This document shows positions 35,198 through 42,538 of a stretch of 64,000 nt of DNA, piece after piece. The position numbers and the translations under genes were made by a program. Position 1 is the stretch's first letter, and each line of letters begins with the position of its first letter. The notes under the pieces were generated by a model. The model did not search any database. It had not been told where the DNA came from and saw nothing but the letters and a program-made list of their open reading frames with translations. The DNA comes from JBFLXB01 sp964570625 (GTDB lineage: Bacteria; Nitrospirota; Nitrospiria; 2-01-FULL-66-17): the NCBI GenBank assembly GCA_964570625.1, contig CAZMYW010000026.1, forward strand, positions 33,144 to 97,143. Direction: 5' to 3'.

Positions 35198-36204
35198 CGA
35201 TCCTGATCGTTATTGGGTCGTTCTTTTTTTCTCTGTCAGTCACCAACGTCGTTCGTCGGTACGCCCTCCGACATTCGCTGATCGACATCCCCAACACCAG
35301 AAGTTCGCACTCTGAACCGACACCGAGAGGGGGCGGGCTTGCCATTGTCATGACTTGGTTCCTGGTGCTCGTCATTCTGACTGCGCTTGAACGCCTCGAT
35401 CAGTGGGTGGGACTGGCGTTGCTCGGTGGCGGCGCGCTGGTGGCGGGGATTGGGTGGCTGGATGATCGACGCGGCATGCCTGCCGGTTTGAGGGCGGCGA
35501 CCCACATGCTCGCGGCTGTCTGGGCTGTGTGGTGTTTGGGAGGTTTTCGATCCCTGGACGTTGGAATTGGCTCAATATCTCTCGGTATGGCTGGGAGTAT
35601 CTTGGCTGTCATCGGTATTGTCTGGCTCGTGAATCTCTATAACTTCATGGATGGCATCGACGGGATTGCTGCCGGTGAAGCAGTGAGTGTGGCATTGGTC
35701 GGGGGGGTGCTCCTCGCGTTCGCGGGTGTGGACGGTCCAGCGTTGGTGGTGTTTGCGTTGGCTGGGGCGGCAGCGGGATTTCTGGTGCTGAACTGGCCTC
35801 CGGCGAAAATTTTCATGGGTGATGTCGGGAGCGGACTCCTCGGATACGCCTTCGGGGTGTTGGCCCTGGCTTCTGAACGAGCGGGTGCGATTCCACTACT
35901 TGTTTGGATGATATTGCTCGGCGTGTTCATTGTCGATGCGACCGCTACGGTGATCCACCGGTTCTGGAAGGGCGAACAATGGTACCAGGCTCACCGATCT
36001 CATGCCTATCAACGGGCCGTACAGGCGGGCTACTCGCATCGTACCGTCACGATAGCCGTGCTCAGTTTGAACGGTGCGCTGGCGCTGGTGGCAGTCGGCG
36101 CGAGTCTCTATCCGGCACTTCTTCCGATTGCGGTCGCGGCAACGATGGTCGGCCTGTCGCTGATATGGTTCCGCGTCCTTCGTCTGGCGCCGCGACTGCG
36201 TTGA
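35194..36204 (+). CDS. Polyprenyl-phosphate GlcNAc/FucNAc-1-phosphate transferase (WecA/WbpL family)
   Basis: An integral-membrane initiating transferase of about 336 residues with about ten helices. Conserved cytoplasmic loops are present: RSSHSEPTPRGGGLA, WLDDRRGMPA (the DD pair), NLYNFMDGIDGIAAGE, FMGDVGSGLLGY and the carbohydrate-recognition HRSHAYQRAVQAG. It loads the first amino-sugar phosphate onto undecaprenyl phosphate. The start is probably TTG 35194, overlapping the previous TGA (TTGA). Confidence 0.88.
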   Translation: MTILIVIGSFFFSLSVTNVVRRYALRHSLIDIPNTRSSHSEPTPRGGGLAIVMTWFLVLVILTALERLDQWVGLALLGGGALVAGIGWLDDRRGMPAGLRAATHMLAAVWAVWCLGGFRSLDVGIGSISLGMAGSILAVIGIVWLVNLYNFMDGIDGIAAGEAVSVALVGGVLLAFAGVDGPALVVFALAGAAAGFLVLNWPPAKIFMGDVGSGLLGYAFGVLALASERAGAIPLLVWMILLGVFIVDATATVIHRFWKGEQWYQAHRSHAYQRAVQAGYSHRTVTIAVLSLNGALALVAVGASLYPALLPIAVAATMVGLSLIWFRVLRLAPRLR

Positions 36205-36229
36205 CTTTGCAGGTGTAGCTGATTATAGT
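36201..36229 (+). promoter_or_regulatory. Predicted sigma70-type promoter upstream of wbpM
   Basis: TTGACT (36201-36206) and TATAGT (36224-36229) with a 17-bp spacer, starting at the last bases of the WecA-like gene. GGAGG (36243-36247) then ATG 36253 follow, leaving a short leader. Confidence 0.7.
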
Positions 36230-36252
36230 CACGCCGTCCTTCGGAGGCGTCA

Positions 36253-38277
36253 ATGGGCCAGGGATGGTCTCTTCGTACCAATCGTTTCTCCCGCGTGCTC
36301 GATCCGGTCTTCAATCTCCCGAGTAGTCTCCGTCGCACCTTCGTCACGTCTGTTTTCCTCGTTGAACTGGCACTCGCCACGTTCTTGGCGTTTTACGTCC
36401 GGTTCGACGGAGTTATTTGGGAGCCCCTGTCTCACGTAGGGATGCGCGCGCTGATCGTCGCGGCCAGTCCGTACTGCCTGTTCTATTTCTTGTTCGGTGC
36501 GCACCGAGGGTTGTGGGCGTTTTCCAGCATCCACGACTTCATCAAGATCTCGGCGGTGGCGTTTGCCGGCGGCGTGGGTTCCTATCTGCTGGTCCATCAC
36601 GCGATCGCCTGGTTCTATCCACGGTCGATTTTTATCCTGACGGCGTCGTTCCTGTTCATCCTGATGTCGGTCAACCGCGGCGGGATTCGGCTCTTCCAGC
36701 AGTGGTATCGGAGTCGCGCCAAGGACCGGGTTCCGGTGGTGATCGTGGGGGCTGGGCGGGCCGGGGAGATGTTGGCTCGCGACATGATGCGCAGTGAGGG
36801 GTATCGCTATCGCCCGGTGGCTTTTGTTGATCGCGATCCCTCCAAGCAGGGGTCGACGATCCACGGAATTCCAGTGGTGGGCGACCACCGGGCCTGGCCC
36901 AAGGTGATTGCTCGATATCACCCGCAGGAGTTGATTATCGCGATCCCGTCGGCCTCGCCGGTACAGATGCGGGCGATCGTGAAGGCCTGTGAACCCAGCG
37001 GGCTGCCGATCAAGGTGTTGCCGAACGTTCGCGACATTCTGCAGGGGCACGTCACGGTCTCCAGCATCCGGCCGCTCGCACTGGTGGACCTGTTGTCTCG
37101 GGCGCCGGTTCCTCCTGACGAGAACGGGCTGGATTCGTTGATTCAGGGGAAGCGGGTGCTCGTGACCGGTGCGGGCGGGTCGATCGGGGCTGAGTTGTGC
37201 CGCCAGATCGCCCGGCACGGTCCCGCGCGGATGGTGCTGGTCGAGCGTTATGAGAACAACCTTCACCTGGTCAGCACCGCGCTCCAGGATCTCAGGCTTA
37301 GGGACCCGATCGATGTGCGTGGCTATCTTTCCGACGTGCTGGATGGCGATCGCATGGAGCATCTCTTTTCCGAGCACCGTCCACACCTGGTCTTTCACGC
37401 GGCCGCGCACAAACATGTGCCGATCGTTGAAGACAATCCGTGCGAGGGCGCGCTCAACAATGTGATGGGGACGTACCGCATCGCCGCGTTATCCAAGCGG
37501 TTCGAAGTCGAGCGGATGATCCTGGTGTCGACCGACAAAGCGGTCAACCCTACCAACGTCATGGGTGCGACCAAGCGGTTCGCGGAGTATCTGGTCCGGT
37601 CGTTCGGCGGCCAGTGCAAGACCCGGTTCATCACGGTGCGATTTGGCAATGTGCTGGGGAGCAACGGGAGTGTGGTGCCGCGGTTTCAGGATCAGATTCT
37701 CCGCGGCGGGCCCGTCACGGTCACGCACCCCCAGATCGAGCGATTTTTCATGCTCATCCCAGAGGCCGTGAACCTGGTGTTGGAAGCGGCGCGAAGGGGG
37801 GAGGGCGGCGAGGTGTTCGTCCTCGACATGGGAGATCCAATCAGGATCGTGGATCTCGCTCACAACATGATTCGGCTGGCGGGTTATGTTCCGAATGAGG
37901 ACATCGCGGTGACATTCACCGGGCTGCGTCCCGGTGAGAAATTGTTCGAAGAGCTCTTCGATAAGGAAGAGCGTGTTGAAACCACGTCGCACCCGAAACT
38001 CCGGAAGGCGGTGCTCGGCACGGTGTGGTCCGACCGGACTGTAGAGGAGGCGATCGGCGCGGTGCTCAAAGCCGTTCGATTGCGGGATCGTGGCAAGCTG
38101 AAGGACACTCTGCAGCACTATATCCCATCGTATCGCCTGGGCGGCACCGCCACGGACAGCGCCTCCCGCAACGGCGCTCACGAGAAGGCTCAGGACATCG
38201 AAACCGAAATTCTTCCGCCGCTGGTGATGTCGGACCGTCCGACTCCCGCGCCGCGTCACCCCAGTCCGTCGCCGTAA
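36253..38277 (+). CDS. wbpM: Membrane-bound UDP-GlcNAc 4,6-dehydratase
   Basis: A 674-residue protein: four N-terminal transmembrane helices (about residues 30-130), a first Rossmann domain (VVIVGAGRAGEMLARDMM, about 160) and a second NAD-binding dehydratase domain (VLVTGAGGSIGAELCRQIA, about 300). FHAAAHKHVPIVEDNP and STDKAVNPTNVMGATKR are hallmark motifs, with Met437 in place of the usual Tyr and Lys441 as in WbpM-type enzymes. It produces the UDP-4-keto-6-deoxy-HexNAc precursor of QuiNAc/FucNAc. It has its own promoter. Confidence 0.9.
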   Translation: MGQGWSLRTNRFSRVLDPVFNLPSSLRRTFVTSVFLVELALATFLAFYVRFDGVIWEPLSHVGMRALIVAASPYCLFYFLFGAHRGLWAFSSIHDFIKISAVAFAGGVGSYLLVHHAIAWFYPRSIFILTASFLFILMSVNRGGIRLFQQWYRSRAKDRVPVVIVGAGRAGEMLARDMMRSEGYRYRPVAFVDRDPSKQGSTIHGIPVVGDHRAWPKVIARYHPQELIIAIPSASPVQMRAIVKACEPSGLPIKVLPNVRDILQGHVTVSSIRPLALVDLLSRAPVPPDENGLDSLIQGKRVLVTGAGGSIGAELCRQIARHGPARMVLVERYENNLHLVSTALQDLRLRDPIDVRGYLSDVLDGDRMEHLFSEHRPHLVFHAAAHKHVPIVEDNPCEGALNNVMGTYRIAALSKRFEVERMILVSTDKAVNPTNVMGATKRFAEYLVRSFGGQCKTRFITVRFGNVLGSNGSVVPRFQDQILRGGPVTVTHPQIERFFMLIPEAVNLVLEAARRGEGGEVFVLDMGDPIRIVDLAHNMIRLAGYVPNEDIAVTFTGLRPGEKLFEELFDKEERVETTSHPKLRKAVLGTVWSDRTVEEAIGAVLKAVRLRDRGKLKDTLQHYIPSYRLGGTATDSASRNGAHEKAQDIETEILPPLVMSDRPTPAPRHPSPSP

Positions 38278-38375
38278 CTCACGACTCCTTGATCACCGCC
38301 GGTAGGGCATTGGTCCTATCCCCCGCTCACCGCGCCGTAGGGCTTCTGACGACCCGTGTGAGTCCTCCGGCTCGA

Positions 38376-38405
38376 TTGACGGCCCTTGCGACTGCGTGGT
38401 ACAGT
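38376..38405 (+). promoter_or_regulatory. Predicted sigma70-type promoter upstream of the 38.4-kb gene
   Basis: TTGACG (38376-38381), 18-bp spacer, TACAGT (38400-38405). AAGGAG (38431-38436) and ATG 38443 follow, so the gene is likely expressed alone and strongly. Confidence 0.65.
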
Positions 38406-38442
38406 CTTGCGTTTTCCTCTCACCCGCGTTAAGGAGTGTCAG

Positions 38443-39078
38443 ATGAGTTCAACGTATCGGGTCCGTCCGGGCCCAGAGGCCTTTCTTCCCCCTGCGGCCG
38501 CGTGTATGGGCGTGGTGTTGCCCGATCCGGGCCAGGCGCACATCGAAGGGGTGATCGTTGATGAGGCGCAGGCGTATGAAGAAGCCGCGCGCAAGTTTCT
38601 CACCGCGAAGGTCCCCACGATCTTTCCGGGCCCGCTGGTGCTCTGGCAGTGGAACCCGACCTCCAAGCTGAAAGCCACGGCGATCAAGCGCCTGTACGAT
38701 ACGATGAAAGAATGCGCGCCGCCCGGCAGCTCCCCGATGTTGATTCCCATGGCCGACTACCGGCCCAAGTATCCCAAGATCAACCCCGAGATCGAGATCA
38801 ACCCCAACCACCCGAATCTCACGATCTGGCACAACCGGATCGACACGTGTATGTTCGTGGGGGTGCACTGCCATCAGGCGAACCTTGCGCTCAAGATCAT
38901 CCGCGGCGGCACGAGTTGCTACACGATCGCGATGTGCGCGCAGGCGGGGCACGAGGACGCGAACCTCTCGTTCCGCGACGCGAGCCCTGAAAAGATCAAT
39001 CGCTTGACGGAGACGCTGAAGCGATTGGCGGGGCAGGGTGTCGGTCGCGCCGACGGCAACGGCGGTCGCCCCGCTTAG
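38443..39078 (+). CDS. Conserved protein of autotrophs, possible small subunit of a 2-oxoacid:ferredoxin oxidoreductase (ForE/PorE-like)
   Basis: A 211-residue soluble protein with a His/Cys-rich block near residues 145-175 (CMFVGVHCHQANLALK, then SCYTIAMCAQAGHEDA) that could bind metal or a cluster. The N-terminal part reads VLPDPGQAHIEGVIVDEAQA and FPGPLVLWQWNP. Proteins of this type are, as far as I recall, found in rTCA-cycle bacteria and annotated as 'CO dehydrogenase beta-subunit family', associated with 5-subunit pyruvate/2-oxoglutarate:ferredoxin oxidoreductases. No other subunit is present here, so the assignment is tentative. A dispersed palindrome overlaps its stop. Confidence 0.45.
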   Translation: MSSTYRVRPGPEAFLPPAAACMGVVLPDPGQAHIEGVIVDEAQAYEEAARKFLTAKVPTIFPGPLVLWQWNPTSKLKATAIKRLYDTMKECAPPGSSPMLIPMADYRPKYPKINPEIEINPNHPNLTIWHNRIDTCMFVGVHCHQANLALKIIRGGTSCYTIAMCAQAGHEDANLSFRDASPEKINRLTETLKRLAGQGVGRADGNGGRPA

Positions 39079-39200
39079 CCTGTCCATCGGCGGCCGTCTG
39101 CGGCGTTGTCGCTGCGCGTCCGCTCCTCACGTACGACCCAGTACGCTCCGGTGCGGGCGCTCGTTCCGCCTTGCATCCGGCGCACCGCTGAACAGGCTCA
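39077..39200 (+). repeat. Dispersed palindromic element, copy 4
   Basis: Starts on AGCCTGTCCATCGG, overlapping the TAG stop at 39076-39078, and ends ACCGCTGAACAGGCTCA. Same hairpin architecture as the others; core CTGCGGCGTTGTCGCTGCGC. Its sequence is the one most similar to the inverted relative at 41191-41318. Confidence 0.87.
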
Positions 39201-39244
39201 ACGCGCTCCCGCGCGTTGGCTGACGGGACGTCAGAAAACCTTTT
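39200..39244 (+). terminator. Tandem small hairpins after repeat copy 4
   Basis: Two perfect stems lie in a row: AACGCGC-TCCC-GCGCGTT (39200-39217) and CTGACG-GGA-CGTCAG (39220-39234), followed by AAAACCTTTT. They could end transcription from the gene at 38443 together with the palindromic element. Confidence 0.4.
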
Positions 39245-39340
39245 CTTCCCTCCCGGGGTGTATCTCACGGCTACTGAATATGTTGGGTTGATTCTCGTCT
39301 GAATGGCGTGGTTGAATCGTTTGTACGGTCGAGGTCGCTT

Positions 39341-39739
39341 ATGCTGATGACAATGTTATTCCGGAACTCTTGGTTGATGGTGATGCCCGTGCTCATCCTC
39401 GTCGGGTGCGTTGGGCCGCAGGCGGCTTACGAGTCGTCGCGGCCGTCGGCTGAGGTGATCGATTTGCGCTTGGGGTATCCGGAGGCGTTCGACGCGGTGG
39501 TGCGGGCGCTCGAGGGGGAGGGGTATACGATCGATGTGGCGGACCAGGGCACCGGGCTGATCCGGACCGAGCCCAGAGCCGGGGAGGGGACCGGAGAGGT
39601 GTCGTACAAGTCGGTGGTGGTGGTGCGCATGGGCGGCACGGATCGCGACAGTTGGCTGGCGGTCGACGTGGTCGCGATGCCGACGTTTCCCGCGCAAGAG
39701 CGCGCGATCAGAGATCGGTTGAAGGGTCTGGCTCCGTGA
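39341..39739 (+). CDS. Small lipoprotein of unknown function
   Basis: A 132-residue protein with a lipoprotein signal: hydrophobic MLFRNSWLMVMPVLILVG then the lipobox Cys (LVGC, about residue 27). After the Cys, a domain of about 100 residues with VIDLRLGYPEAFDAVVRAL, GEGYTIDV and TGLIRTEPRA resembles small domains that bind to outer-membrane assemblies, but I cannot name the family. ATG 39341 has GAGG 6 nt upstream. Overlaps the next gene (GTGA). Confidence 0.65.
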   Translation: MLMTMLFRNSWLMVMPVLILVGCVGPQAAYESSRPSAEVIDLRLGYPEAFDAVVRALEGEGYTIDVADQGTGLIRTEPRAGEGTGEVSYKSVVVVRMGGTDRDSWLAVDVVAMPTFPAQERAIRDRLKGLAP

Positions 39740-40482
39740 GGGTGAGGCGCCTCGCCGTTGCGGGGCTACTCGTCCTCATCGCGCCCGCGCCGGATGTGTG
39801 GGCCGCGCCGCCCGTGTCGTTCGGAGTCGAGTTGGGCGTGGTGTCGCGGGGCATTGAAGAGGAAGGTGGTCTGGTGACCGGGACCGTCGAGGCGGTGGCC
39901 GATTCCACGCGGTTGACCGCCCGGGTCTCGGTCGGGTTGCTCCCGGGATTGACGCTGTACGGGGAAGTGGGCGGCGCGGATCTGTCGGTCGACGAGTTCG
40001 AGGGATATCGATCGGACATGCACGGGTCGTACGGGGGCGGGATCAGGCTGTCCTTGCCCAACCAGGCCTCGGGGCGGCTCCCCGTCGCGTACCTGGACGT
40101 CCGCGCGACCCGGGTGGCCACCGAGGATCAATTGCTCCTGGACTGGTGCGACGACACCGCGTGTACCACGCTGACCACCAGGCCGTCGGAGGAAGAGCTG
40201 GGGTGGACCGAATACGCGGTCGGGTTGGGCATTCGGGGTGTGATGCAGGGACTGCGACCGTTCGGCGGCGTGCAGTTTTCAAAAGTGGATGGCACCGATG
40301 TGGTGCGCTCGACCGACGGGAGTCAACTGGAGTCGAGCGCCGACGTGCGCGAATCCAACAGCGTGGGATTTTTCTTCGGCGCGGACATCCCGCTGGACCG
40401 AGCCGAGCGGACCGCGATCACCTTCAAGTTTTCCGGGATCGATGAAAATGCGTTTCGCGTCGGTTACAAAGTGGTGTTTTAA
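39736..40482 (+). CDS. Outer-membrane beta-barrel protein
   Basis: A 248-residue secreted protein starting at GTG 39736 (GTGA overlap) with a cleavable signal peptide (MRVRRLAVAGLLVLIAPAP, then VWA-AP). The remainder alternates hydrophobic and polar residues in strand-length blocks (LTLYGEVGGADLSVDEF, GIRLSLPNQ, VAYLDVRATRV) and ends in the aromatic-terminal pattern AFRVGYKVVF, typical of outer-membrane barrels. Two Cys in DWCDDTACTT may form a loop disulfide. Ligand or role unknown. Confidence 0.7.
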   Translation: MRVRRLAVAGLLVLIAPAPDVWAAPPVSFGVELGVVSRGIEEEGGLVTGTVEAVADSTRLTARVSVGLLPGLTLYGEVGGADLSVDEFEGYRSDMHGSYGGGIRLSLPNQASGRLPVAYLDVRATRVATEDQLLLDWCDDTACTTLTTRPSEEELGWTEYAVGLGIRGVMQGLRPFGGVQFSKVDGTDVVRSTDGSQLESSADVRESNSVGFFFGADIPLDRAERTAITFKFSGIDENAFRVGYKVVF

Positions 40483-40897
40483 GGGCGTCCGGGGCGCCGC
40501 GATCGTGTTCGCGGTCGGCCTGCTCGCGGCGGGTTGCCAGTACGGCTACAGCCGGAGCGCGCTCGAGGCGGATGCCGACCTTGCTCCGGCTCCGCGCGGG
40601 TATGCGAGCGCGGGGTATCCCTGGTCTGTCTCCATGGCGTACACCTACGGCTACCCTTCCTATGGTCCGTATGGGCCTCCCTATTGGTATTCGCCGTACG
40701 CGGCCTATTACGATCCGTGGTGGTACTACCCACCCGGTTACGCGTATCCGTGGAACCCCTATTGGTACGGTCCCCCCGCGGTCGTGAGCCCCGCCCCGCG
40801 GCGCACGTTTCGCTCGATCCCCCCTGGAACCTCCTCGCCGAAGCCATCGGCCCCGTCGTCGCCGAGCCCGTCCAGGCGCCGATTCAGTCCGCCGTAA
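40442..40897 (+). CDS. Tyr/Pro-rich lipoprotein
   Basis: A 151-residue predicted lipoprotein: signal VFAVGLLAAGC gives the lipobox Cys at about residue 32. The mature part is low complexity, rich in Tyr, Pro, Gly and Trp (YGYPSYGPYGPPYWYSPY is a sample) and ends in a Pro/Ser/Arg tail. It overlaps the end of the barrel gene by about 40 bp; ATG 40448 is an alternative start. Probably an envelope-surface or matrix component; function unknown. Confidence 0.65.
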   Translation: MKMRFASVTKWCFKGVRGAAIVFAVGLLAAGCQYGYSRSALEADADLAPAPRGYASAGYPWSVSMAYTYGYPSYGPYGPPYWYSPYAAYYDPWWYYPPGYAYPWNPYWYGPPAVVSPAPRRTFRSIPPGTSSPKPSAPSSPSPSRRRFSPP

Positions 40898-40994
40898 GTC
40901 CGTCCGTTTTTGGGGCGGGTTCCTCCATGGTGGGTCGAACTACCTAGACATCGTTAGGCCCTTTACCCGCCGTTCCGATCAGGTCTTTCGGGAC

Positions 40995-41023
40995 TTGCAC
41001 GCCCTTATCGATCCTCATATAAT
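40995..41023 (+). promoter_or_regulatory. Strong predicted sigma70-type promoter of aclBA
   Basis: TTGCAC (40995-41000), 17-bp spacer, consensus TATAAT (41018-41023). It lies about 300 bp before the aclB start, so the transcript would carry both palindromic elements in its leader. The rest of the 430-bp gap (40898-41329) is taken up by those elements. Confidence 0.75.
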
Positions 41024-41040
41024 GAGGCTCTTTTTCCGTA

Positions 41041-41164
41041 GAGCCTGTCCAGGAATGGTCATCTGCGGCGTTGCCGCTGCGCATCCGGTCCTCACGTACG
41101 CACACCGTACGCTCCGGTCCGGTGCTCGCGGCGCCTGGCATCTGACGCATTCCTGAACAGGCTC
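41041..41164 (+). repeat. Dispersed palindromic element, copy 5
   Basis: From GAGCCTGTCCAGGAATGG to ATTCCTGAACAGGCTC. It is preceded by AGGCTCTTTTTCCGTA, which is itself an inverse of the GAGCCT terminus. This is the only copy placed between a promoter and a gene start rather than right behind a stop codon. Confidence 0.87.
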
Positions 41165-41190
41165 AATCACCCGTAACGAAGTCCGCTACG

Positions 41191-41318
41191 CGCTGGCCGT
41201 TGAGAAGGCCGCGGGTGCAAGGCGGACCGAGGGGGCGCACCGGAGCGTACTGAGTCGTACGTGAGGAGCGACACCGAAGGGACAACGCAGCAAACGCCGC
41301 CTTATCGGCGGATCAGCG
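41191..41318 (-). repeat. Related palindromic element in inverted orientation
   Basis: A 128-bp element reading in reverse complement TCGCTCCTCACGTACGACTC and onward through AGTACGCTCCGGTGCG, matching the core of the dispersed element, especially copy 4, but with different ends. Its own arms pair: CGCTGGCCGTTGAGAAGGCC on the left against CGCTGATCCGCCGATAAGGC read from the right. It ends at the GAGGAG ribosome site of aclB. Confidence 0.75.
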
Positions 41319-41329
41319 AGGAGTCGGAT

Positions 41330-42538
41330 ATGGCAAAGGTGCTTGAGGGTCCTGGCATGGACCTCTTTAAGAAGTGGGGCATGGCCGTGCCCAACCACGT
41401 GGTCCTCACGTCGGTCGATCAGTTCGACGCCCTGGCCCAGGCCAACGCCTGGATGCGCGACAGCAAGCTGGTGGTGAAAGCGCACGAGGCGATCGGGTCG
41501 CGCATGAAGCTCGGCCTGGTCAAAGTGGATCTGGACGTGGCGGGCGCCAAGAAGGCCGTGACCGACATGTTGGGCAAAAACGTCGGCGCCGGGCTCACCG
41601 TGAGCCAGGTGATCGTGTCCGAGATGGTGGCCCACAGCGCCGAATATTACCTGGCGGTGAAATCGGTCCGCGACGGCGCGGATCTGATGCTGGCGAGCGT
41701 GGGCGGGATCGAAATCGAATCGCAGTGGGAGAAGGTGCAACACGTGGCCATCGCGATCGGTGACCCGATTTCGGCCTCCGCGGTCGAAGCCGCGGCGACC
41801 AAGGCGGGGTTCTCGAAAGATCTCGTTCCCAAAGTCGTGGCCTTCGCCCAAAAACTCTATCAATGTTACGACCAGGAAGATGCGCAGTACTTGGAGATCA
41901 ACCCGCTCGTGCTCGACAAGAAGGGCGACCTGGTGGCCCTCGACGCCGTGACGTTGCTCGACGGCGACGCGCGGTTCCGCCATCCGGACTGGAACTTCAC
42001 GTTCGCGTCCGAGTTCGGCCGGCCCTACACCAGCGACGAACGCGCGATCATGGAGATCGACAGCCGGGTGAAGGGATCGGTCAAGTTCATCGAGATCCCG
42101 GGCGGCGACACCGCGTTGCTGCCGGCGGGCGGCGGGGCGAGCGTGTTCTACTCCGACGCGGTGGTGGCGCGCGGCGGCACGCTGGCCAACTACTCCGAAT
42201 ATTCGGGTGATCCGCCGGACTGGGCGGTCGAAGCGTTGACCGACAAGGTCTGCAGCCTGCCGGGGATCAAACGCATCATCGTGGGCGGGGCCATCGCCAA
42301 TTTCACCGACGTCAAAAAGACCTTCACCGGCATCATCGCCGGATTTCGGCGCGCCAAAGCCGACGGCAAGTTGAACAACGTGCAGATCTGGGTGCGCCGC
42401 GGGGGCCCGAAAGAAGCCGAGGGTTTGGCCGCCATGCGCGCCCTGGCCGATGAAGGGTTCAACATCCACGTGTACGATCGCTACACTCCGCTGACCGATA
42501 TCGTGGACCTCGCGTTGATGGGAAAGGGTCAGTCATGA
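41330..42538 (+). CDS. aclB: ATP-citrate lyase, beta (small) subunit
   Basis: A 402-residue subunit related to succinyl-CoA synthetase beta, with an ATP-grasp domain in the N-terminal half (FKKWGMAVPNHVVLTS; LEINPLVLDKKGDLVALDA) and a CoA-ligase-like domain behind it (LPAGGGASVFYSDAVVARGG, LANYSEYSGDPPDW). It splits citrate with CoA and ATP into acetyl-CoA and oxaloacetate together with AclA, the key reaction of the rTCA cycle. ATG 41330 follows GAGGAG by 6 nt. Gene order aclB-aclA with a 4-bp overlap is the usual one in two-subunit enzymes. Confidence 0.93.
   Translation: MAKVLEGPGMDLFKKWGMAVPNHVVLTSVDQFDALAQANAWMRDSKLVVKAHEAIGSRMKLGLVKVDLDVAGAKKAVTDMLGKNVGAGLTVSQVIVSEMVAHSAEYYLAVKSVRDGADLMLASVGGIEIESQWEKVQHVAIAIGDPISASAVEAAATKAGFSKDLVPKVVAFAQKLYQCYDQEDAQYLEINPLVLDKKGDLVALDAVTLLDGDARFRHPDWNFTFASEFGRPYTSDERAIMEIDSRVKGSVKFIEIPGGDTALLPAGGGASVFYSDAVVARGGTLANYSEYSGDPPDWAVEALTDKVCSLPGIKRIIVGGAIANFTDVKKTFTGIIAGFRRAKADGKLNNVQIWVRRGGPKEAEGLAAMRALADEGFNIHVYDRYTPLTDIVDLALMGKGQS

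Noticed and set aside
41186..42469. 427-codon open frame on the minus strand opposite aclB
   Set aside because: It is a composition-driven shadow of a high-GC gene: the plus frame has clear ATP-citrate lyase motifs, while the minus frame has no family motifs or ribosome site.
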